This document shows, one piece after another, positions 1 to 4,278 of a DNA stretch of 7,548 bases (positions are counted from its first letter, which is position 1; the number at the start of each line of letters is the position of its first letter). The DNA comes from Deltaproteobacteria bacterium. Lineage in GTDB: Bacteria > Desulfobacterota > DSM-4660 > Desulfatiglandales > HGW-15. The DNA lies in contig JAFDIX010000130.1 in the NCBI GenBank assembly GCA_019307805.1, positions 1-7,548 on the forward strand, given 5' to 3'. Both the position numbers and the translations under genes were made by a program. The notes under the pieces are model-generated. The model was not told the origin of the DNA. It worked only from the letters and a program-made list of their open reading frames with translations, and ran no database searches.

Positions 1-89
1 AGAATGATCTTGCGCAATTGCTCTTCCGTTGCTCCCTGCTTGCAAACCCGGATCGACCTCCTCTTTTCTATCACTTCATAAAAATCCAT
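1..89 (-). CDS. Nitroreductase family protein, N-terminal fragment (runs off left edge)
   Basis: The reverse strand opens with ATG at 89 and reads MDFYEVIEKRRSIR, then VCKQGATEEQLRKII to the window edge, 29 codons without a stop. The short 'xxIxxRRSIRxY' helix followed by a basic segment and 'xxEQLxKII' is the classic start of FMN-dependent nitroreductases; the arginines and serine of RRSIR contact the FMN phosphate in known members. A very strong ribosome binding site (GGGAGGGG) lies three bases before the ATG. The usual Tyr after RRSIRK is replaced here by Cys (RSIRVCK), which is mildly unusual. It is a different gene from the nitroreductase at 3360-3896. The substrate cannot be told from the fragment. 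Family assignment is fairly secure although only about 15% of the protein is visible. Confidence 0.8.
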   Translation of the reverse strand, partial: MDFYEVIEKRRSIRVCKQGATEEQLRKII

Positions 90-139
90 ATTCCCCTCCC
101 TCTTTCCATAACCCATAATCACCACACCATTTCTTTATC

Positions 140-167
140 ATTCAAAATTCAAAATTGAGAATTGGAT
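140..167. repeat. Short heptanucleotide tandem repeat (ATTCAAA type)
   Basis: Four consecutive seven-base units can be read: ATTCAAA, ATTCAAA, ATTGAGA, ATTGGAT. Two are identical and two are diverged. The period equals that of the longer pyrimidine-rich array at 1504-1573 and of three ATTC-starting units at 4218-4238. Such heptad arrays are non-coding intergenic repeats in many bacterial genomes; their function is not known to me. Confidence 0.65.
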
Positions 168-181
168 ATAATTAATCCTAT

Positions 182-240
182 TATTGTCCTCCGCCTTCCT
201 TGGCGCGCCATAGCCCCCAGGGCGACGGCGGCCACATTCC
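182..240. repeat. GC-rich dispersed element, copy 1
   Basis: On the plus strand this stretch contains GCGCCATAGCC, then GGCGACGGCGGC and a final TTCC. It matches 1558-1612 nearly base for base in its core (GCCATAGCC, GGCGACGGCGGC) and also in the flanking GTCCTCC side, with small differences. It begins eight bases past the stop codon of the small membrane protein gene. The core contains a short dyad (AGCC/GGCT type), so transcripts could fold. It may be a REP-like or other small mobile repeat; it encodes nothing convincing. Confidence 0.65.
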
Positions 241-247
241 AAGCATC

Positions 248-526
248 CTACTCATTCAAAGGGCGGACCTCGAGGAAATCGATAACCGTATCCTCTGTTC
301 TATTGGTAGGCCGGGCTTTTCTCCTGAGTCTCCTCACCTCTTCGTGAAGTGAATCAATACCGCTTCTGCCGGCCACAAAAATAGCGGTTGCACAGGCACA
401 TGCCCATCCAACAATCAACCTGTCCATGGGGTTCTGGTGAGCTCCAACGAGCAGAAATATGACAGCCCCTAAGATGAGAATAATCATCCCAAAACGCATA
501 AAGAAAAGAGCTAGTCTTGGTTCCAT
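248..526 (-). CDS. Small two-span membrane protein of unknown function
   Basis: This 92-aa protein begins with a short N-terminus, then two hydrophobic segments at about residues 8-28 (GMIILILGAVIFLLVG core) and 36-54 (LIVGWACACATAIFVAG). A charged tail follows, with a basic helix near 61-72 (HEEVRRLRRKAR) and an acidic end. The profile suggests an inner-membrane hairpin with a cytoplasmic tail. The ATG at 526 is well supported by GGAGGGG four to five bases upstream. It starts 67 bases after the alpha/beta hydrolase stop and may be co-transcribed with it. I do not recognise a family; the two cysteines in the second span (CAC) are unassigned. Confidence 0.75.
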   Translation of the reverse strand: MEPRLALFFMRFGMIILILGAVIFLLVGAHQNPMDRLIVGWACACATAIFVAGRSGIDSLHEEVRRLRRKARPTNRTEDTVIDFLEVRPLNE

Positions 527-539
527 TTCACCCCTCCCC

Positions 540-590
540 TTCCCCCTGGCGGCAAAGCCGGGTTAGAACCAGCCTTACCCGACAGGGCAC
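540..590. other. Imperfect inverted repeat between hydrolase and membrane-protein genes
   Basis: The gap contains CCCTG...CAGGG outer arms (about 547-551 and 582-586) and inner CGGGT...ACCCG arms. On the minus strand this could fold after the hydrolase stop codon, but no T-run follows, so it is a poor intrinsic terminator. It may be an mRNA-processing hairpin or chance. Confidence 0.3.
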
Positions 591-593
591 GTG

Positions 594-1382
594 TCACAAA
601 CCAAGCTGATCGAACCACGCGATTATTTCGTCAGCCACCTGTTTCCACCCCGGCTCTAACATCATATCGTGGGCCATGTTGGTAAATATATGTGATTTGG
701 CGTTGTAGGCCTTTGCAGTGGCCTCTACTTCTTGAGATGAAAAAATCCTGTCATTTTCCGCCCCCAATACCAGCATGTTCGTCTGTACTTTTTCGGGATT
801 TGGCAAAGTGAACGCCACCATGTCCAGAAAGGCCAGATAGGATTCATCTTGTATGAGCGCAAAGTACTCTTCCAGCTTTGTCTCGGTTATTTCTTCCGAG
901 AAAAATGCCTCCCGGGTGAGACGGGGTTTGCCTACAATATGATACATCCGCAAACAAAGATTGGCCTTTAAAAACTGCAGGGGATGACGGAAGGCAATTT
1001 TCAGGGTTGCCCCAAGAGCGCCCCGAACAGGTACGGAAGCCAGTAATACTGCAGCCGGGGCAGCATTTTTTTCCAGATACTTTTGCACTACCAGCCCGCC
1101 CATCGAGTGGCCGACCAATACTGGTGCTTCCGGCATCTGGCTGACGGCTTTTTCAACGTCTGATACATATTCAGTTATGCGTGCCCAGCGAAGATGCTCC
1201 CTGCCCTCGCTTTCGCCATGACCTCGAAGGCTTAAGGCATATGAATGGAATCCCCTTTCAGAAAAATATGGCAGAAAATATTCAGCCCAACACCATGCGC
1301 CATGCCAGGCACCATGAAGAAATAGCACAGGGGACCGTTTTCTGCCTGATATTGCTCTCTCTTCAAGAAGCTCCAACTCCAT
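594..1382 (-). CDS. Alpha/beta hydrolase (serine esterase/lipase-like)
   Basis: This 262-aa protein is a complete single-domain alpha/beta hydrolase. The oxyanion-hole motif is HGAWHGAW at 23-30, the nucleophile elbow is GHSMGG with Ser93, the acidic residue is probably Asp211 (GAENDRIF), and the catalytic His is His238 (NMAHDMML). The 'LRGHGES' loop at 52-58 is typical of the monoglyceride-lipase/haloperoxidase-like branch. A helical cap (about 125-190) sits between strand 6 and the Asp. No signal peptide is visible, so it is probably cytoplasmic. The reaction is likely ester hydrolysis, possibly of a lipid or lysophospholipid; the substrate is not determined by sequence. The ATG at 1382 has a G-rich stretch (AAGGGGG) about eleven bases upstream, a somewhat long spacing. 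Confidence 0.9.
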   Translation of the reverse strand: MELELLEERAISGRKRSPVLFLHGAWHGAWCWAEYFLPYFSERGFHSYALSLRGHGESEGREHLRWARITEYVSDVEKAVSQMPEAPVLVGHSMGGLVVQKYLEKNAAPAAVLLASVPVRGALGATLKIAFRHPLQFLKANLCLRMYHIVGKPRLTREAFFSEEITETKLEEYFALIQDESYLAFLDMVAFTLPNPEKVQTNMLVLGAENDRIFSSQEVEATAKAYNAKSHIFTNMAHDMMLEPGWKQVADEIIAWFDQLGL

Positions 1383-1604
1383 GGCTGCTTACCCCCTTAA
1401 TCCTATTCAATTGATCAATTATATTTCGGTGGTCTGTTCTGTCTCGCATGCTTTGGGTATCTTTTCTTGTTCCCCGCACAGCGCTTTGCGCCCTGCTCTT
1501 TCTGCCTCCTGTCCTCCACCACCTACCCTCCGTCCTCTGACTTCTGTCCTCTGTCCTTTGCTCTCCGTCCTCCCTGGGCGCCATAGCCTGTAAGGCGACG
1601 GCGG
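1383..1604. other. Intergenic region dominated by repeats
   Basis: This 222-bp gap lies between the 71-aa protein gene and the hydrolase gene. It is made mostly of a degenerate heptad array (1504-1573) and a GC-rich element (1558-1612). About 100 bases (1383-1500) next to the hydrolase start remain and probably hold its promoter, although I cannot point to a convincing one. Open frames through it, such as an 86-codon minus frame rich in E, D, R, T and Q, are by-products of the purine-rich repeat. Confidence 0.6.
1504..1573. repeat. Degenerate heptanucleotide tandem array (GTCCTCY type)
   Basis: Ten back-to-back seven-base units fit this interval in phase. The commonest are GTCCTCC and GTCCTCT, with variants such as GTCCTTT, GACTTCT, ACCCTCC and GCCTCCT. 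The plus strand is almost purely pyrimidine and the minus (transcribed) strand almost purely purine, giving many GGAGG-like strings that mimic ribosome binding sites. The array is copied tandem DNA and not coding sequence, because variation ignores codon position. Confidence 0.75.
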
Positions 1605-1612
1605 CTACCTTC
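1558..1612. repeat. GC-rich dispersed element, copy 2
   Basis: Plus-strand reading gives GGCGCCATAGCC, a short spacer, then GGCGACGGCGGC and TACCTTCC. It aligns with 182-240 over roughly 55-59 bases in the same orientation. It overlaps the last codons and the stop of the 71-aa protein gene (TAG at 1605-1607) and abuts the heptad array. Copy 1 shows the same arrangement, directly past a stop codon and near a heptad array. Confidence 0.65.
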
Positions 1613-1820
1613 CGCCCTCCCACCCCAGCCTATTAAGGAATTCCAGCCCGAGTTGGACGTATTCTTCTCCAAAAGTATTCCTGATATACTGCACTCCCTC
1701 GGGAGAGGTCAGGCTTCGGGACAGGATCTCTTTCAGTATTGCTCTCTCCTGTTTATTAAGCAGTAAAAAGCCCCCAGTTTCAGCACCGAGCCCATTGCTG
1801 CCGATGTCTTCATCGGGCAT
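1605..1820 (-). CDS. Small conserved-looking protein of unknown function (71 aa)
   Basis: The protein starts with a polar, glycine-containing segment (1-18), followed by a mostly helical region: LNKQERAILKEIL at 21-33 and EGVQYIRNTFGEEYVQLGLEFLNRLGW at 41-67 (by composition two or three amphipathic helices). It has no membrane segment, signal peptide or cysteine. Two ATGs compete: the upstream one at 1826 touches the AAGGAG directly (no spacer), whereas the ATG at 1820 has the ideal six-base spacing, so 1820 is chosen. It starts 45 bases after the exported-protein gene and is likely the last gene of that operon. Its C-terminal codons run into the GC-rich repeat. I do not recognise the family. 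Confidence 0.65.
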   Translation of the reverse strand: MPDEDIGSNGLGAETGGFLLLNKQERAILKEILSRSLTSPEGVQYIRNTFGEEYVQLGLEFLNRLGWEGGR

Positions 1821-1826
1821 GTGCAT

Positions 1827-1832
1827 CTCCTT
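1827..1832 (-). promoter_or_regulatory. Ribosome binding site that decides the start of the 71-aa gene
   Basis: AAGGAG on the minus strand ends immediately before an ATG (1826) and six bases before a second, in-frame ATG (1820). Normal Shine-Dalgarno spacing favours the second. Confidence 0.65.
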
Positions 1833-1865
1833 TTCCTGATTCTTAACCGATAGGTTCTTTACGGT

Positions 1866-2189
1866 TTATCTTCCCTCACACAATACCTCACACCTTTCTC
1901 CGGTTCTCACATTAACAAACGTTGCTTTTAGGCCATAACCGTCGGCCCTCCCCTCTATAAAAACCACCCTATCCCCCTGGAGCACATTCAGACAAAATGA
2001 TTTGGCCTTAAAGACATGCCCGTTGATGACAAAGGTATCATCATCCACCGAGGACTCTACCGTGTATTCTTTTCCTTCTCCCTTTCTGTACTCATCCGCC
2101 GCCTCCGCCAGAGAAAGAGGGCCCGGTACCGTGACAGAACAGATGAGACCGAAAACGAGCGTTAGCCACAACAGATTAAATTTTTTCAT
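1866..2189 (-). CDS. Exported small protein of unknown function
   Basis: This 107-aa protein has a typical Sec signal peptide: basic MKK, a hydrophobic core at about 6-20 and a likely signal-peptidase-I site after LAEA (residue 30) or AEAA (31). The mature part of about 76 residues looks like a small beta-rich fold, with alternating strands such as DTFVINGHVFKAK (51-63), DRVVFIEGRA (73-82) and LKATFVNVRTGERCEVLC (87-104). It has three mature cysteines (66, 100, 104). An OB-like or small barrel domain is possible, but this is only an impression. AGGAGG lies five bases before the ATG, an excellent ribosome binding site. It follows the lipid kinase by 47 bases in the same direction. No family recognised; location is periplasm or outside. 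Confidence 0.8.
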   Translation of the reverse strand: MKKFNLLWLTLVFGLICSVTVPGPLSLAEAADEYRKGEGKEYTVESSVDDDTFVINGHVFKAKSFCLNVLQGDRVVFIEGRADGYGLKATFVNVRTGERCEVLCEGR

Positions 2190-2236
2190 GTTTTCCTCCT
2201 GTGGACTTTGTTATCGGCCCATATCCAAACGGCCGG

Positions 2237-3166
2237 TCATTCATTCTGTAACTTCGGTGTTTCCTTTCTCTCGGATCTAATATAAAAATACCTGACCCGC
2301 CGGGGCAACACCTCGATCGTGGTTGGCGTAGCCCCAAATATTTCGCCATCCGGCAGCAGTACTTTTTGAGGAACGGTGCGGACTACGGCCCTTTTGCCTC
2401 GCAATATCCGGACTCTCGGATTGGTGGAGTGCGTGCCTTTAAAAAGTTTTGGAAATGTGGTGAGCAGGCTCAACCGGCTCAGGGGGGATAAAATGACGGC
2501 ATCGAAGTAGCCATCATTGATCTGCGCTTCCGGCGCCATCAGCATGTTGCCCCCGGTATATCTGGAATTGCAAAACTCCACGAAACAGTTCCGCCCCCTG
2601 AATAATGTGCCGTCGATTTCCAGTTCCATCCGGTGAAATTGCAGGTTAACCGTCCGGTGGAATACTCCGATCACATAGCTCAAATCACCGGTCCAGCCGA
2701 AACGGGCGGCAGTCTGGGCCACATCCGTCACAAAACCAAACCCCATCAAATTAACAAAATAGAAGAACTCTTTTCCCTGGGTGAAACGACACACATCAAC
2801 GTCTAATGTTTTCTGCCGGGCGATGGCGGCAATACCATCAGCCATGGAATGAATATTCAGATCTTTGGCAAATGAGTTGCCTCGGCCTACCGGAATAATG
2901 CCCAAAGGTGGAATTTGTTGATCCGGATGGAATTTAAGCAGTCCATTGAGGAGGTGGTAGTTGGTCCCATCGCCGCCCAGGGCAACCAGGGCATCAAATT
3001 GGGTTAAAGACAGCTCCTGGACAATCTTGAGAGCATGGGCATGGTACTGTGTTTCAAACACTTCTGAGTGAATATCTAACGCCGCCAATTGATCAACGAC
3101 CCCCGGGATAGTATGAGATCTGTTTTGGCGACCAGTCGGCGGTTTCGCAACTAAGGCAATTCTCAT
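2237..3166 (-). CDS. Diacylglycerol/sphingosine kinase family lipid kinase (YegS/BmrU-like)
   Basis: This 309-aa protein has the two-domain layout and usual length (about 300) of bacterial lipid kinases. The nucleotide-binding motif is ALGGDGTNYHLLNGL at 62-76, followed by the GIIPVGRGNSFAKDL loop at 89-103. The second domain carries GGNMLMAPEAQINDGYFDAVI at 205-225 and the LPDGE motif at 271-275 expected near the active site. The family transfers the gamma-phosphate of ATP to a lipid hydroxyl such as diacylglycerol, at the cytoplasmic membrane face; the true lipid here is unknown. The usual GTGN of the loop is GRGN here (Arg94). The ATG overlaps the stop of the 49-aa gene (ATGA), so translation is probably coupled; no other good start is needed. 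Confidence 0.92.
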   Translation of the reverse strand: MRIALVAKPPTGRQNRSHTIPGVVDQLAALDIHSEVFETQYHAHALKIVQELSLTQFDALVALGGDGTNYHLLNGLLKFHPDQQIPPLGIIPVGRGNSFAKDLNIHSMADGIAAIARQKTLDVDVCRFTQGKEFFYFVNLMGFGFVTDVAQTAARFGWTGDLSYVIGVFHRTVNLQFHRMELEIDGTLFRGRNCFVEFCNSRYTGGNMLMAPEAQINDGYFDAVILSPLSRLSLLTTFPKLFKGTHSTNPRVRILRGKRAVVRTVPQKVLLPDGEIFGATPTTIEVLPRRVRYFYIRSERKETPKLQNE

Positions 3167-3312
3167 TCCAGTACCCTGATATTGTTCTCGATATTGTCAT
3201 CAGGCCACCCCTGTAACGGAAAAAAGAAAAGAAAGAGCACCATGAGCATCGTTACAGGACCGCAGCTTCTCATCATAGACCTCCAAAAGCCGTCATTCCC
3301 CTTGAGCATCAT
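3163..3312 (-). CDS. 49-aa single-span membrane protein coupled to the lipid kinase
   Basis: A short frame absent from usual length cut-offs encodes 49 residues. Lys4, Arg11 and Arg15 precede one hydrophobic stretch at about 18-36 (PVTMLMVLFLFFFPLQGW), and an acidic tail (PDDNIENN) follows. The charge pattern predicts cytoplasmic N-terminus and external C-terminus; an uncleaved or cleaved signal sequence is the alternative. GAGGGG sits four to five bases before a double ATG (3312/3309). The TGA stop overlaps the kinase ATG in an ATGA junction, the hallmark of translational coupling. The nitroreductase stop is 47 bases upstream. I know no family for it. The start signal, membrane segment and exact overlap make chance unlikely. 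Start codons at 3276/3273 (Met13/14) are possible but lack a comparable binding site. Confidence 0.72.
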   Translation of the reverse strand: MMLKGNDGFWRSMMRSCGPVTMLMVLFLFFFPLQGWPDDNIENNIRVLE

Positions 3313-3359
3313 GGTGCCCCTCTTTTGCTTTCCGAACCCGGTGCTCAGGGCCCGATACC

Positions 3360-3896
3360 CTAACTATTCTTGTTGCCGTAACTGTTATAGCTCACCTTAT
3401 CAAAAGCGAGGTCTTCCTGTTTATATGGGACCATGTCTTCATCCGGATATCCTACCGCAATCATACACTCTACCTCCAGATTGTCCGGAAGCCCGAGAAG
3501 CCCTGCGATATAGTCCCTTGAAGACGTACTGTCGTCGTAATTGTTGCCCTTCATATGGGCCCACCTGCTGCCAAGTCCCATGGATTGCGCAGCATACTGC
3601 ATGGTGACCGCAGCAATGGAGCAGTCCTCAATCCACAGGTGGGATGCTGAAGGGTCTGCACAGACGACTATCGCTACTGAGGCATCCTTGACAAATGCCG
3701 CCCCGCCGGGTTTTGCAACGGAAAGTTTTTCAAGTAATTCTTTGTCTCGAACAACAACAAACTCCCATGGCCTTGACCCTTTCCCGGAAGGTGCTCGCAA
3801 AGCGGATTCAATAATTTCATTCACTTTTTCCAGTTCCACCTCTTGAGAGGTGTACTTTCTTACACTTCTTCTTTTCCTTGCCAGTTCAACAAACAT
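3360..3896 (-). CDS. FMN-dependent nitroreductase family protein
   Basis: The 178-aa protein matches the short nitroreductase family that reduces nitro compounds, quinones or flavin-related substrates with NAD(P)H. Visible motifs: RKRRSVRKY at 7-15 and APSGKGSRPWEFVVV at 35-49 (FMN phosphate and ring contacts), the central helix DCSIAAVTMQYAAQSMGLGSRW at 91-112 (dimer/FMN region) and IAVGYPDE at 146-153 near the C-terminus. It should be a cytoplasmic homodimer. An in-frame ATG at 3920 would add eight lysine-rich residues, but AAAGGAG lies five bases before the ATG at 3896, which matches the usual family start MFxxLxxRRSVR; 3896 is therefore chosen. It is the first gene of a five-gene run ending with the 71-aa protein. 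Substrate cannot be given. Confidence 0.92.
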   Translation of the reverse strand: MFVELARKRRSVRKYTSQEVELEKVNEIIESALRAPSGKGSRPWEFVVVRDKELLEKLSVAKPGGAAFVKDASVAIVVCADPSASHLWIEDCSIAAVTMQYAAQSMGLGSRWAHMKGNNYDDSTSSRDYIAGLLGLPDNLEVECMIAVGYPDEDMVPYKQEDLAFDKVSYNSYGNKNS

Positions 3897-3901
3897 CGTC
3901 G

Positions 3902-3908
3902 CTCCTTT
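3902..3908 (-). promoter_or_regulatory. Ribosome binding site fixing the nitroreductase start
   Basis: AAAGGAG lies five bases before the ATG at 3896 and inside the codons that the longer 3920 start would use. It supports the shorter protein. Confidence 0.7.
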
Positions 3909-3961
3909 CGTCTTTTTCATTTACTGTTTAGATGTGAGAATTGAAAATGCTCCGTCCCTTA

Positions 3962-3990
3962 CCCATAACCTCTCAGTGTTCACTTGTCAG
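3962..3990 (-). promoter_or_regulatory. Weak sigma-70 promoter candidate for the nitroreductase operon
   Basis: On the minus strand CTGACA (3990-3985, five of six to TTGACA) is followed after exactly 17 bases by TATGGG (3967-3962). The -10 matches only three of six positions, so the call rests on the -35, the spacing and the location 66 bases before the ATG. A small palindrome AGTGAACACT lies inside the spacer and could be an operator, or chance. Confidence 0.25.
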
Positions 3991-3997
3991 TAAACAA

Positions 3998-4016
3998 CCC
4001 CGCCCAAAGGACGGGG
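3998..4016. repeat. GC-rich hairpin A (CCCCGCC...GGACGGGG)
   Basis: CCCCG and CGGGG pair as five G/C pairs, with two further CC/GG pairs across a one-base bulge and a loop of CAAA. On the minus strand it is followed by TTGTTTA, so it could act as a weak intrinsic terminator for cfa transcripts. Hairpins of this look also flank IS200/IS605-type elements and REP sequences. Confidence 0.5.
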
Positions 4017-4026
4017 CCTTGATTGC

Positions 4027-4043
4027 GCCCCCTGTAAGGGGGC
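4027..4043. repeat. GC-rich hairpin B (GCCCCCT-GTA-AGGGGGC)
   Basis: A perfect seven-base-pair stem with a three-base loop lies ten bases from hairpin A. The pair of hairpins may be a bipartite palindromic repeat, for example a remnant of an IS200/IS605-like end. No transposase gene is present in the window. Confidence 0.55.
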
Positions 4044-4110
4044 ATCATCGTAGCATTTACATTTTTTTAATTCAGCAACCATCTTTATGTGCTCGCAAAA
4101 AGGAATAAAC

Positions 4111-4201
4111 CCCGTCACTCCGGCGAAAGCCGGAGTCCAGAAACGACAGAAGATACTGGATTCCGGCTGCAGTTTATCCCGGACATAGTGCGGGGCCGGA
4201 G
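4111..4201. repeat. REP-like palindromic intergenic element
   Basis: A perfect eight-pair stem, ACTCCGGC/GCCGGAGT, closes a GAAA loop (4117-4136). Its distal side GGAGTCCAG pairs, with one mismatch, with CTGGATTCC at 4156-4164. A second nested hairpin follows: TCCGGC (4162-4167) with GCCGGA (4195-4200), and CCCG (4178-4181) with CGGG (4191-4194). The general wording, a GTCA(C/T)TCC...GAAA...GGA(A/G)TCCAG head and a CTGGATTCC tail, is that of abundant intergenic repeats in Deltaproteobacteria and relatives. Transcribed from cfa it could form an mRNA-stabilising or terminator-like stem, since T-rich sequence follows on the minus strand. Confidence 0.65.
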
Positions 4202-4217
4202 GCTTTAGCGACGGCTC

Positions 4218-4238
4218 ATTCCCAATTCCGAATTCTCT
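4218..4238. repeat. Three diverged heptad units next to a GC-element fragment
   Basis: ATTCCCA, ATTCCGA and ATTCTCT follow one another in seven-base phase. Just before them, GGCTTTAGCGACGGCT (4201-4216) resembles part of the GC-rich element at 182-240 and 1558-1612. The match is short and could be chance. Confidence 0.4.
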
Positions 4239-4278
4239 TTTCCCCTTAATCTCTTTTCCTATTTAACAAATCAACCAA

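Larger units (their letters stand above)
90..247. other. Intergenic region with heptad repeat and GC-rich element
   Basis: This 158-bp gap separates the small membrane protein gene from the nitroreductase fragment. It holds a short seven-base tandem repeat (140-167) and a GC-rich dispersed element (182-240), listed separately. The sequence between 90 and 180 is AT-rich and should contain the promoter of the nitroreductase, but no clear -35/-10 pair stands out. No coding frame on either strand carries a credible start with a ribosome binding site. Confidence 0.6.
3897..4278. other. Gene-free region between cfa and the nitroreductase operon
   Basis: This 382-bp stretch has no coding frame I trust on either strand. 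It holds, from cfa downward, three heptad-like units (4218-4238), a fragment resembling the GC-rich element (4201-4216), a REP-like palindrome (4111-4201), an AT-rich patch (4050-4100), two strong hairpins (3998-4043) and a weak promoter candidate. It separates two transcription units. Confidence 0.65.

Noticed and set aside
162..347. 61-codon plus-strand frame at the left end
   Set aside because: It runs through the GC-rich repeat and antisense to the membrane-protein gene, with no ribosome binding site.
1363..1623. 86-codon minus-strand open frame rich in E, D, R, T, Q
   Set aside because: It is generated by the purine-rich heptad array and GC element, and it overlaps two better-supported genes.
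3182..3607. 141-codon plus-strand frame across the nitroreductase 3' end and the 49-aa gene
   Set aside because: It lies antisense to two genes with good start signals, and its cysteine- and proline-rich translation resembles nothing known to me.
3897..3920. Longer nitroreductase start at ATG 3920
   Set aside because: The AAAGGAG binding site lies inside the extra codons and points to the ATG at 3896, which also matches the family start.
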